Source of the DNA: Spirochaetaceae bacterium
GTDB lineage: Bacteria > Spirochaetota > Spirochaetia > B11-G9
Assembly: GCA_030633365.1 (NCBI GenBank)
Contig: DAOVSY010000161.1
Location: 1 to 6,881 of the forward strand
Length of the DNA: 6,881 nucleotides
Reading direction: 5' to 3'
The notes below the pieces were generated by a model. The model saw only the letters and a program-made list of their open reading frames with translations. It ran no database searches and was not told where the DNA came from. Position 1 is the stretch's first letter. Each line of letters starts with the position of its first letter. Shown here one piece after another: positions 1 to 6,083 of the stretch. The position numbers were made by a program, and so were the translations under genes.

Positions 1-975
1 CCTAAGTCTGTTAATTACAAGACTAATTCGATTGTGTATTTTAAAGGTGATTTCAATGAAAAGATATATATCCTCAATAATGAGAGAGTTAGTTTAAATT
101 ATAATGACATTGAAACAGGTCAGGAAATGCATGAACTTATAAAAACCGGTGAGTTTTTTGGTGTGAAATCTGCAATGGGAAAGTATCCAAGGGAAGAAAC
201 AGCAGTTGTTCTTCAGGATTCGACTATGATTGCTTTCTCTGTTTCAGAATTTGAACAGATTGTTTTACAAAATACCCGAATAATGATTAAGATGCTCAAA
301 GTTTTTTCAAATCAGCTTCGCCGAATACATAAACAAGTAAGAAACTTGTTAAGAAGTGGTAACGATGTTAGTGATCCGGAAACTGGTTTATTTAAAATAG
401 GGGAGTATTTTCTTAAAGTTCGTAAAAAAAAGCAGGCAGTTTATGCCCTTAGACGTTATCTTACCTATTATCCATCAGGGAAATATGCATCAGAAGCTTC
501 AAATCATTTAGAATCTGCTGAAAGCGGATCTATGCCGAATGTAAGTGCTCCTTCTTCATCTGGTGGAGCTAGACAAAGTGGATCAGATCTTTCTGATGTT
601 GCTAAATCATACTATAATGCAGTCAGTCTGTTTAGTCAGGAGAAATACAAAGAATCACTTTCAGGGTTTCAAAAAATTATAGAAAATGGTTCAGATGGTG
701 AATATGAAGCAAAAGCAGGATATGAAATAGGTCGCTGTCAATATAATTTACAAAAATTTGAGTTGTGTATAAAACACTTTACTTCTCTTATTCAAAAATA
801 TCCTAAGCATCCTGATCTTATCGATGCTCTTTTTTATGTCGGCAAGAGCTATGAAGCATTAGGGACAACTCAAAAAGCAGCAGGATTCTTTAAAAAGGTA
901 ATATCAATGGCAAAGGATGAAGCACCCATAATGCGAAAAGCAAAAAAGGCACTTAAAGGATTGGAGGGTAACTAA
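1..975 (+). CDS. Cyclic-nucleotide-binding-domain / TPR-repeat protein, 5' end off the window
   Basis: The frame is open to base 1. The 11 residues before the GTG at 34 (PKSVNYKTNSI) continue a typical cNMP-domain N-terminus, so GTG34 is an internal Val and the true start is probably just outside the window. Counting the first visible codon as residue 1, residues 1-105 form a cNMP-binding beta-roll (YFKGD, GEFFG, PREETA). Residues 126-172 form one TPR-like pair. A Ser/Gly-rich linker spans about 175-197, and residues 199-316 carry TPR_6-like repeats of the CpoB/YbgF kind. There is no HTH, signal peptide or membrane segment, so it is probably a cytoplasmic scaffold or sensor. The phosphate-binding cassette is degenerate: G54-V55 stands where ligand binders have Gly-Glu, although Arg64 is kept. 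It ends 2 bp before the Crp-type gene, and its last codons carry that gene's ribosome binding site, so the two form an operon. Domains are sure; function is unknown. Confidence 0.85.
   Translation, partial: PKSVNYKTNSIVYFKGDFNEKIYILNNERVSLNYNDIETGQEMHELIKTGEFFGVKSAMGKYPREETAVVLQDSTMIAFSVSEFEQIVLQNTRIMIKMLKVFSNQLRRIHKQVRNLLRSGNDVSDPETGLFKIGEYFLKVRKKKQAVYALRRYLTYYPSGKYASEASNHLESAESGSMPNVSAPSSSGGARQSGSDLSDVAKSYYNAVSLFSQEKYKESLSGFQKIIENGSDGEYEAKAGYEIGRCQYNLQKFELCIKHFTSLIQKYPKHPDLIDALFYVGKSYEALGTTQKAAGFFKKVISMAKDEAPIMRKAKKALKGLEGN
963..968 (+). promoter_or_regulatory. Ribosome binding site for the Crp/Fnr gene
   Basis: GGAGGG lies within the last codons of the upstream cNMP/TPR gene, 9 nt before ATG978. 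It decides the start of the Crp gene and implies translational coupling of the pair. Confidence 0.8.
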
Positions 976-977
976 AT

Positions 978-1628
978 ATGGCTCTTGATCTTTCTATGTT
1001 TAACAGGTTTGCAGTTAATTTCCAGGCAGGTGATATTATTTTTTGCGAACATGAGCCTGGTGATAATTTTTATCTTATTCAATCAGGTCGGGTTCAAATT
1101 GTGAAAATTATAGATGATCTGGAAAAGATAATTGATATTCTTCAGCCTGGTGAAATTTTTGGAGAAATGGCAATTTTAGAAGAAGCTCCACGATCTGCTT
1201 CTGCTGTAGCTCTTGATACTGTTAAGGCTCTGGAATTTAACCGAGAAAACTTTGAAATTCTTATGAAGGGTACTCCTCAAATCGCTTTAAAGCTGCTTAA
1301 ACTTTTTACCAAACGTATTTATGATCAAAAGCGAAGATTTCTTATTCTTACTCTTGATGATCCTCAGGCAAAAATTGCAGATGTATTTTTAATGCTTTCT
1401 GAAACACAACCTGTTCATGATGAAACTGTAAATGAACGAGTTTTTATGACTACAGTTGACGATATTGCCCATTGGGGTGGAGTTTCTCCTTCAGAAAGTA
1501 AGCGTATTCTTAATCAGTTTGCAAGTCAGCGGCGTTTGGAAATATTTCCTGATAAAATTATTGTACAGAATATTAATGACTTTGCCAGATTTGTCAGTTC
1601 TAAGCGGCGTTCACAGGTGTCTGATTAG
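978..1628 (+). CDS. Crp/Fnr-family transcriptional regulator
   Basis: This is a 216-residue protein of the usual Crp length and layout. The cNMP-binding beta-roll (about residues 8-95) includes the cassette FGEMAILEEAPRSASA, with Gly62-Glu63 and Arg72-Ser73. These are the residues that in this family contact the ribose and phosphate of cAMP-type ligands, so nucleotide binding is likely. A long dimerisation helix follows (about 98-125). A winged HTH spans about 156-198, with recognition helix SPSESKRILNQF at 170-181. There are no Cys clusters of the FNR iron-sulfur type. The start is supported by GGAGGG at 963-968, which sits inside the end of the preceding gene, 9 nt from the ATG. It lies 2 bp downstream of a cNMP-domain/TPR gene and probably shares its transcript. 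Its target genes cannot be read from the window. The family call is firm; the ligand identity is inferred. Confidence 0.92.
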   Translation: MALDLSMFNRFAVNFQAGDIIFCEHEPGDNFYLIQSGRVQIVKIIDDLEKIIDILQPGEIFGEMAILEEAPRSASAVALDTVKALEFNRENFEILMKGTPQIALKLLKLFTKRIYDQKRRFLILTLDDPQAKIADVFLMLSETQPVHDETVNERVFMTTVDDIAHWGGVSPSESKRILNQFASQRRLEIFPDKIIVQNINDFARFVSSKRRSQVSD

Positions 1629-1633
1629 GCATT

Positions 1634-1668
1634 CATGTAGGGAACGGTTTAAAACCGTTCCCTACATG
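1634..1668. repeat. Perfect 35-bp palindrome between convergent genes (REP-like hairpin, possible bidirectional terminator)
   Basis: The arms CATGTAGGGAACGGTTT (1634-1650) and its exact reverse complement (1652-1668) flank a single A. A realistic RNA fold is a 14-bp stem with a TTTAAAA loop. It lies 5 bp after the Crp gene stop and 11 bp from the fabF stop, and it is richer in G+C than its surroundings. No T-run follows on either strand, so it is not a textbook intrinsic terminator. Its position still suggests it blocks or processes both converging transcripts. The GTAGGG...CCCTAC style resembles dispersed REP/MITE-type palindromes, but copy number cannot be judged from one window. Confidence 0.75.
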
Positions 1669-1679
1669 TGAAATAACAT

Positions 1680-2927
1680 TTAATCAATCTTCCTCAGTAT
1701 TAATGTAGAATTATGTCCTCCAAACCCAAAAGAGTTTGACATTGCAATTTTAACTTCTTTTTCCACAACTTCTGTGTTTATACATGTCAAAGGTATTTCT
1801 GGATCAAGATTATCTAAATTGATATTTGCCGGAATTTTCCCTTCTTTAATTGCCATAGCACAAATAATTGCCTCTAATCCAGCAGTTGCTCCAAGAAGAT
1901 GCCCATGAAGGGACTTTGTTGAACCAACATTTACATTATCCTGTTTTCCTTTAAGGAGTTTGAAAACAGCTTTGCTTTCTGCAATATCCCCAACAGGAGT
2001 GGATGTTCCATGTGTATTTATATAGTCAATATCTTCACTTGCAAGACCCGCCTGACTTAGAGCCATCTCCATGGAAAGTAATGCACCGCCGCCTTCCGGA
2101 TCCGGGGCAACAAAATCATAGGCATCACCTGACATTCCGATAGATGCAACCTCACAAATAATATTGGCTCCTCTTGCTTTTGCATGCTCATAATCCTCTA
2201 GTACGAGAACACTGGAACCTTCGCTCATAACAAAACCATCTCTGTCTTTGTCAAAAGGCCTTGATGCCGCTTTTGGATCATCATTTCTTTTAGAGATAGC
2301 CCTCATATTGGAGAACCCCGCCATAGCAAGTTCCACAACTGTACCTTCGGTACCTCCGGCAAACATCACATCTGCCATACCAGCTTTTATCAGCATCATC
2401 GCTATACCTATGCCATGATTAGCAGTGGCACAAGCAGTTTGTGTACTTAAGTTAGGGCCACGAAATCCATAAAGCATACTTATAAAACCAGCGGCTATAT
2501 TTCCAATTGACATCGGTATATAAAATGGACTGACTCTTCTGCTGCCTTTAGTGGCAAGTGCAATGGCATTATCAGACTGAACTTTTAAACCGCCAATTCC
2601 ACTACCTATAGAGATACCAATTCTGTCCGGATTTTTTTTAATATCAATTCCTGAAGATTCAACAGCTTCTTTCATACCTGCAACTGCATAATGTACAAAA
2701 AGGTCTGCTCTCTTTGCAGATTTTAACTGTTCTTCTGTATAGTATTGCTTATAATCAAAGTCCTTAATTTCTCCTGCAATCTTTGTAGCTATATTGGATG
2801 GATCGAAGTGTGTAATTGGACCAATTCCTGATTCTCCGGCCAATACCTTTTTCCAGGTGTCAGCTACATTCATTCCTAATGGGTTTACAGTACCCATTCC
2901 AGTCAAAACTACTTTTTTTTCACTCAT
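1680..2927 (-). CDS. fabF: 3-oxoacyl-[acyl-carrier-protein] synthase II (KAS II)
   Basis: This condensing enzyme elongates acyl-ACP with malonyl-ACP in cytoplasmic type II fatty-acid synthesis. The protein is 415 residues, the normal FabF length. The thiolase-fold motifs are in order: VVLTGMGTVNPLG at the N-terminus; the nucleophile in STQTACATA (Cys166); the first active-site His in NTHGTSTPVGD (His306); Lys338 and the second His in STKSLHGHLLG (His343); and the C-terminal NSFGFGGHN loop (398-406). A Cys-His-His triad means FabF/FabB type rather than FabH. Length and the THGTSTPVGD and GFGGHN motifs favour FabF. The start is supported by AAGGA on the minus strand at 2934-2938, 6 nt before the ATG. 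It stands alone here, with no acpP or other fab gene beside it. It is convergent with the Crp gene and divergent from the broken AraC gene. No residue needed for catalysis is missing. Confidence 0.96.
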   Translation of the reverse strand: MSEKKVVLTGMGTVNPLGMNVADTWKKVLAGESGIGPITHFDPSNIATKIAGEIKDFDYKQYYTEEQLKSAKRADLFVHYAVAGMKEAVESSGIDIKKNPDRIGISIGSGIGGLKVQSDNAIALATKGSRRVSPFYIPMSIGNIAAGFISMLYGFRGPNLSTQTACATANHGIGIAMMLIKAGMADVMFAGGTEGTVVELAMAGFSNMRAISKRNDDPKAASRPFDKDRDGFVMSEGSSVLVLEDYEHAKARGANIICEVASIGMSGDAYDFVAPDPEGGGALLSMEMALSQAGLASEDIDYINTHGTSTPVGDIAESKAVFKLLKGKQDNVNVGSTKSLHGHLLGATAGLEAIICAMAIKEGKIPANINLDNLDPEIPLTCINTEVVEKEVKIAMSNSFGFGGHNSTLILRKID

Positions 2928-2974
2928 ATTATTTCCTTTTATAATTGTCTTATTTTAACCAAAATAACACTTTA

Positions 2975-2980
2975 ATTATA
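2975..2980 (-). promoter_or_regulatory. Possible fabF -10 box
   Basis: The minus strand reads TATAAT here, about 48 bp before the fabF ATG, which would give a leader of roughly 40 nt. No TTGACA-like -35 lies at 16-18 bp, so this is a weak call in AT-rich DNA. Confidence 0.25.
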
Positions 2981-3077
2981 ATTTGTCTTCCAGAATTATC
3001 TTTATTATTTGTGCAATTGTCTGATTTGTATTCTTCTATTGTAAAATATACTTTAATCAGCTTATATTGGAATGAGT

Positions 3078-3902
3078 ATGAAACTACTATTTTTTATTAG
3101 TAAAATAAAACTTGATGAGGAAAATAAAGGTGATCTACATCTTCATAGTCATACACAGCATGAAATGATTTTTTGTTATGAAGGTGAATCAAATTATATT
3201 AATGCCGGAGATTTGTTGTTTTATCAAAATGGTCAGTACCATCAGTAAAGTAGATTTACAGGAAAAACTCTAAAAGTGAGACAGATTTATTTTGATGAAG
3301 AACTTTTTTCATCTTCTGTACATATGGAGAAGGACGCCCTTTTTGTTCTGGGTCAGATTAAGCTTTATTTAAAATTTAACAACAGTGTAAGTTTATCCAA
3401 AATAGGTTCCGAAAGAGTTGGAAAACTTTTTGAAAGTATGGAATGGGAATTTAAAAATCGTTATCATGGATATTCCTGGACAATTAGATTAAAACTGATT
3501 GAACTTCTTGTAACACTTATGCGGGACAGAGAGTTTATTATTCCAATTAGAAAGGAGATAGCAAAACCTCTTTCAAATAGCCATATACAGGATGTTTTAT
3601 TTTTTATAAATACCAACTACATGAACAGTATAACTATCGAAACAGTTCTTAAATTCTGTCCGTTGAGCCGTAGCCATTTCCACTCTCTGTTTAAGCAGGA
3701 GACTGGTACAACTTTTATACAGTATTTGAATGAAGTCCGTTGTCAAAATGCTAAGGAACTATTAGCAACAACAAGTGATTCTATTCTGGATATATCTTTA
3801 CACTGCGGATTTAATAATCTAAGTCATTTTGGTCATACATTTAATGCAGTTGTGGGTATGGCGCCAGGAGGTTTCAGAAAAAAAGCTGTTTCCTTGATCT
3901 GA
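3078..3902 (+). pseudogene. AraC-family transcriptional regulator, interrupted by one in-frame stop
   Basis: The frame from ATG3078 encodes an AraC-type protein of about 274 residues, a normal length for the family. It is broken by TAA at 3246-3248 (codon 57). Before the stop lies the cupin sensor half (LHLHSHTQHEMIFCYEGE, then NAGDLLFY, then YHQ). Directly after it the family pattern resumes with SRFTG and RQIYFDEELF. The AraC DNA-binding domain is intact at about codons 170-267: first HTH near 186-207 (SRSHFHSLFKQETG), second near 235-267 ending FNNLSHFGHTFNAVVGMAPGGFRKK. ATG3078 has GGA at 3069-3071, 6 nt upstream; ATG3072 is an alternative. The longest open part, from GTG3276 (208 residues), has only a distant AGGA at 3260-3263 and starts mid-domain, so it is probably not the native start. 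Reinitiation could still give a sensorless DNA-binding fragment. A sequencing error at 3246-3248 is the main alternative. Confidence 0.8.
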
Positions 3903-3910
3903 AATATTGT

Positions 3911-4777
3911 TTATCTATCTTTTCCCATTCTGGCTCTAATATCTGTAATAGTACCGGTAAAAGGCCCTGGGTTTTCCATTTTAATTGAACATAAAGCTGC
4001 TGCATAGCGAACTGATTCTTCCGGACCATGATCAAGTCTCCATGCCAGATATGATGCAAAAGTTGTATCACCACGTCCTGTTCTACCTGAAAGATTTGCC
4101 GGTGTAAAAGGTGCTTTATATATTTTCTCATCTACAAGTACAATAACTTCAGTATTATGTGTAACCATAACCTCTTCTGCACCCCAGGAAGCAAGGATAT
4201 ATGCAGCTTTCTTTCTATCAGTTTCACCAGTTAATATTTCAGCTTCCGCAGCATCCGTTTTAAGATAGGTTATTTTTGGAAGAAGTTCTTTTTTTGAATC
4301 CCAGTCTTTGAAAAGGAGTTTTCTCTTATCACTGCAGCGAAGTAATCCCTGAGCATCTATTCCAACTTTGCCTTTTTTTGCAAGATAAGGAATAAAATTA
4401 TCGGGAATTTCTCCCCGGAATAAACCTGCTAAATGATAAATTATACTGTCAGTTTCCGGTAGAGATTCTATTGTAAAGGGATCAGCCTGTGATAGCAAAG
4501 TAACTTTTCTTTTCTCTTTATCTGCAGTAAAATAAATATTTTCGATGCTTGTAGTTGCTTTTGAATCAAGTCTTATAACATCAACTCCATCTTTTCTCAT
4601 TACATCAAGTTCTTTGTCTGCATCGAGTGATGCACTTGTAATTACCTGTACTTTTTTACCTGATCTTGATGCGGCTGCGGATGAGTAAATAACAGGTCCA
4701 CCTGTCAATCTGACTTCATCTTCCTTATAGATCATAATATCTCTGGATATATGTCCTATCATGGTTATATCATTCAT
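3911..4777 (-). CDS. PfkB (ribokinase-like) family carbohydrate kinase
   Basis: This protein transfers phosphate from ATP to a hydroxyl of a sugar or polyol in the cytoplasm. At 288 residues it is typical of the family. Visible motifs are the first strand ITMIGHISRD (4-13), the substrate-side GGPVIYSSAAASRSG (26-40), the LKTDAAEAEILTG segment (172-184; equivalent to the N-x-x-E region), and the PfkB signature SGRTGRGDTTFASYLAWRL (230-248). The GRGD loop in that signature supplies the anion hole and the catalytic base, Asp237. Only the family is readable. The GGPV-type N-terminus is reminiscent of nucleoside- or inositol-type members, but the substrate is not determined. The start is supported by GAGGAG on the minus strand at 4783-4788, 5 nt before the ATG. 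It is convergent with the broken AraC gene (8 bp apart) and lies 130 bp downstream of the DeoR-like gene on the same strand. Its leader carries one copy of the shared 20-bp element. Confidence 0.9.
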   Translation of the reverse strand: MNDITMIGHISRDIMIYKEDEVRLTGGPVIYSSAAASRSGKKVQVITSASLDADKELDVMRKDGVDVIRLDSKATTSIENIYFTADKEKRKVTLLSQADPFTIESLPETDSIIYHLAGLFRGEIPDNFIPYLAKKGKVGIDAQGLLRCSDKRKLLFKDWDSKKELLPKITYLKTDAAEAEILTGETDRKKAAYILASWGAEEVMVTHNTEVIVLVDEKIYKAPFTPANLSGRTGRGDTTFASYLAWRLDHGPEESVRYAAALCSIKMENPGPFTGTITDIRARMGKDR

Positions 4778-4836
4778 GTTTACTCCTCATAAATAAGAGT
4801 AACAGAAATAAACAGATAGTACTAAAAATGTTTAAT

Positions 4837-4856
4837 ATGCAAATAAAGCTTATTAA
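4837..4856. promoter_or_regulatory. Shared 20-bp element, copy 1 (upstream of the PfkB kinase)
   Basis: ATGCAAATAAAGCTTATTAA differs at only two positions from 5991-6010, and the last 12 bases are identical. It lies 60-80 bp before the kinase ATG, in the gap after the DeoR-like gene. It contains the imperfect inverted repeat AATAA-AGC-TTATT. On the minus strand its edge reads TTGCAT, a poor -35 candidate with only a weak -10 below it. Interpretation as an operator is inference. Confidence 0.4.
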
Positions 4857-4907
4857 AGAAAAAGAGTTAATTAAATATTCTTAAACTAAGATTGTAAAAC
4901 AATATTC

Positions 4908-5879
4908 CTATTTTTTTATTTTATATATTACATAGTTCCAGTGGACTATTTCCGGTACCATAAAACTTTCCATTTTTTTAAACATCCTTTCATACTCAGC
5001 TTCTCTTTTACTTCTGGTTTTGGGAACAATAACATAATCATTATCAGATAGTTCACCGTAGCAGTACATGCTTTCATCCATAGATGTTTTAAACTCATCC
5101 ATTACAAGTGCCAGAATCTTTACACCCTTACATTTTTTCAGAATAACCTCTTTTCTGTTACTTTCTTCTTTTGTATGAACATAAAGTTTATTATTGTAAA
5201 TTGTATTAGTAGACTGAATAATAAAATCAAATTCAGTAGCCAGATAGAAATTATTATCATCCCCTACAATTGTGTTTCCAATTGTATCGATTTTTCCTGC
5301 GGGAGTATATAATGTTATATATTCCGATATATTTTCAGGCTCCATTAAATTATTAATAACTCCCAGATTATGTGTATAAAGATGATAATGAATTTTATCG
5401 TCTTTTGATCTACCAGCCATAATATTTGCAAGGTGATAGATATTTGTACCTGATCCCAATAGTATGTTAAGGGAAGTATTTGTTTTCCATGTTTCAATGC
5501 TGTTTTTTATCTGGTCATAAATTCCATTGGCAATTTTGAGTTTGTGTGTAAGATACAGGTGTTGGAATTGTGTGTATGACGTCATTCCTTTAAATACAGC
5601 GACATCAAAATTGTCAGAATTATCAGAAGATTTAATTTTTTTAAAAAGGTGGACACCTAAAATATCTTCATAACGCTTAATTTGAGTATAAATCCAGGTA
5701 CTACTTGTATATTTTACATTACATCTTTCTTCAAGGTAGGTTTGTATTTCTGAAATTGAGATTGCAAGATCAAAAATTGATTTTTCATCTGTAGAATCAT
5801 ATCTTTCAGAAAAAAGTGAAAAAATATTTGAGATAAGTTCCTTTTTTCGTAGGCGGTGTTTTCCTGGAGCCTGTTTCAT
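4908..5879 (-). CDS. Divergent DeoR-like transcriptional regulator (putative)
   Basis: This is a 323-residue cytoplasmic protein. Its C-terminal two thirds follow the DeoR effector-domain (DeoRC, ISOCOT-fold) pattern: NILLGSGTNIYHLANIM (138-154, phosphate-loop-like), LYTHNLGVINNLM (167-179), YTPAGKIDTIGNTIVG (191-206), and the final KILALVMDEFK (254-264; family 'D-x-S-K' position, with Ser replaced). Such domains sense phosphorylated sugars or polyols. The N-terminus lacks the usual DeoR HTH signature (VS-x-x-TIRRDL, hGG). Instead residues 41-82 (EIQTYLEERCNVKYTSSTWIYTQIKRYEDILGVHLFKKI) look like an unrecognised winged HTH. A basic start (residues 7-13), an extra 83-135 segment and a charged tail make it about 70 residues longer than typical. 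AGGAG on the minus strand at 5886-5890, 6 nt before the ATG, supports the start. It lies between a kinase and a divergent phosphodiesterase gene, its likely targets. I could not assign it from the N-terminus alone. Confidence 0.7.
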   Translation of the reverse strand: MKQAPGKHRLRKKELISNIFSLFSERYDSTDEKSIFDLAISISEIQTYLEERCNVKYTSSTWIYTQIKRYEDILGVHLFKKIKSSDNSDNFDVAVFKGMTSYTQFQHLYLTHKLKIANGIYDQIKNSIETWKTNTSLNILLGSGTNIYHLANIMAGRSKDDKIHYHLYTHNLGVINNLMEPENISEYITLYTPAGKIDTIGNTIVGDDNNFYLATEFDFIIQSTNTIYNNKLYVHTKEESNRKEVILKKCKGVKILALVMDEFKTSMDESMYCYGELSDNDYVIVPKTRSKREAEYERMFKKMESFMVPEIVHWNYVIYKIKK

Positions 5880-5889
5880 TTAATTCTCC

Positions 5890-5901
5890 TGATAATTATC
5901 A
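5890..5901. promoter_or_regulatory. 12-bp palindrome abutting the regulator's ribosome binding site
   Basis: TGATAATTATCA is a perfect palindrome directly next to the AGGAG (minus strand) of the DeoR-like gene. It may be a site for autoregulation or for translational control. A short AT-rich palindrome can also arise by chance. Confidence 0.35.
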
Positions 5902-5990
5902 TTTTTATAAAACTATATCATACTCTTTATACAAAAAGACAAAAACTTACTTTTGATGCATTTTAGTAGATTAGGCAAATATAGCTAATT

Positions 5991-6010
5991 ATGCATAAAA
6001 AGCTTATTAA
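5991..6010. promoter_or_regulatory. Shared 20-bp element, copy 2 (regulator/phosphodiesterase intergenic region)
   Basis: ATGCATAAAAAGCTTATTAA matches 4837-4856 at 18 of 20 positions. It sits in the divergent region, 112 bp from the regulator ATG and 74 bp from the phosphodiesterase ATG. It ends 4 bp before the 18-bp palindrome that overlaps the phosphodiesterase -35 box. This placement suits a regulator binding site shared with the kinase gene; that role is inferred. Confidence 0.4.
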
Positions 6011-6014
6011 GTCC

Positions 6015-6032
6015 TCAAAATTAAAATTTTGA
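6015..6032. promoter_or_regulatory. Candidate operator: 18-bp palindrome over the -35 box
   Basis: TCAAAATT-AA-AATTTTGA is a perfect inverted repeat with 8-bp arms. Its right arm overlaps the first four bases of the TTGACA -35 hexamer at 6029-6034, so a bound protein would block RNA polymerase. Another TTTTGA half-site lies at 5951-5956. The divergently encoded DeoR-like protein is the obvious candidate ligand, by position only. Confidence 0.5.
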
Positions 6033-6058
6033 CAGTTTTTACAAACCAGGTGTAAACT
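6029..6058 (+). promoter_or_regulatory. Sigma70-type promoter for the phosphodiesterase gene
   Basis: A perfect TTGACA (6029-6034) is followed after 18 bp by TAAACT (6053-6058), 4/6 to the -10 consensus. Transcription would begin near 6065, leaving a leader of about 20 nt before ATG6084. That leader carries AAGAAGGA at 6071-6078. Confidence 0.6.
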
Positions 6059-6083
6059 GAAACATCTTTTAAGAAGGATTGAT

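Noticed and set aside
1456..1671. 71-codon plus-strand frame inside the end of the Crp gene
   Set aside because: It overlaps the HTH-coding part of a clear Crp gene and runs into the palindrome. It has no recognisable motif, so it is a shadow frame.
2943..3022. Repeated 8-mer AATTGTCT (2943-2950 and 3015-3022) in the fabF/AraC gap
   Set aside because: Too short and AT-rich to separate from chance, with no symmetry or promoter relation.
3059..3068. AGCTTATATT near the AraC start resembling the shared 20-bp element
   Set aside because: Only a partial match to the core, with no flanking agreement. It is at the level expected by chance in AT-rich DNA.
3246..3248. Programmed recoding or readthrough of the TAA in the AraC gene
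   Set aside because: TAA is the least likely readthrough codon, and no stem-loop or other recoding signal was evident just downstream. A nonsense mutation or sequencing error is simpler.
3876..3892. T-run on the minus strand past the kinase stop, possible terminator
   Set aside because: The only possible stem before it is 3-4 A/T or G/T pairs (GAAA-CAGC-TTTT), and it lies within the AraC coding frame.
3874..4131. 85-codon minus-strand frame overlapping the kinase 3' end
   Set aside because: It lies in another frame of the PfkB gene across its signature motif. The peptide is His/Gln-rich and low in sense.
4891..4903. Short inverted repeat ATTGT-AAA-ACAAT just after the DeoR-like gene
   Set aside because: It has 5-bp AT-rich arms and no clean T-run following on the minus strand. 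It is too weak to call a terminator.
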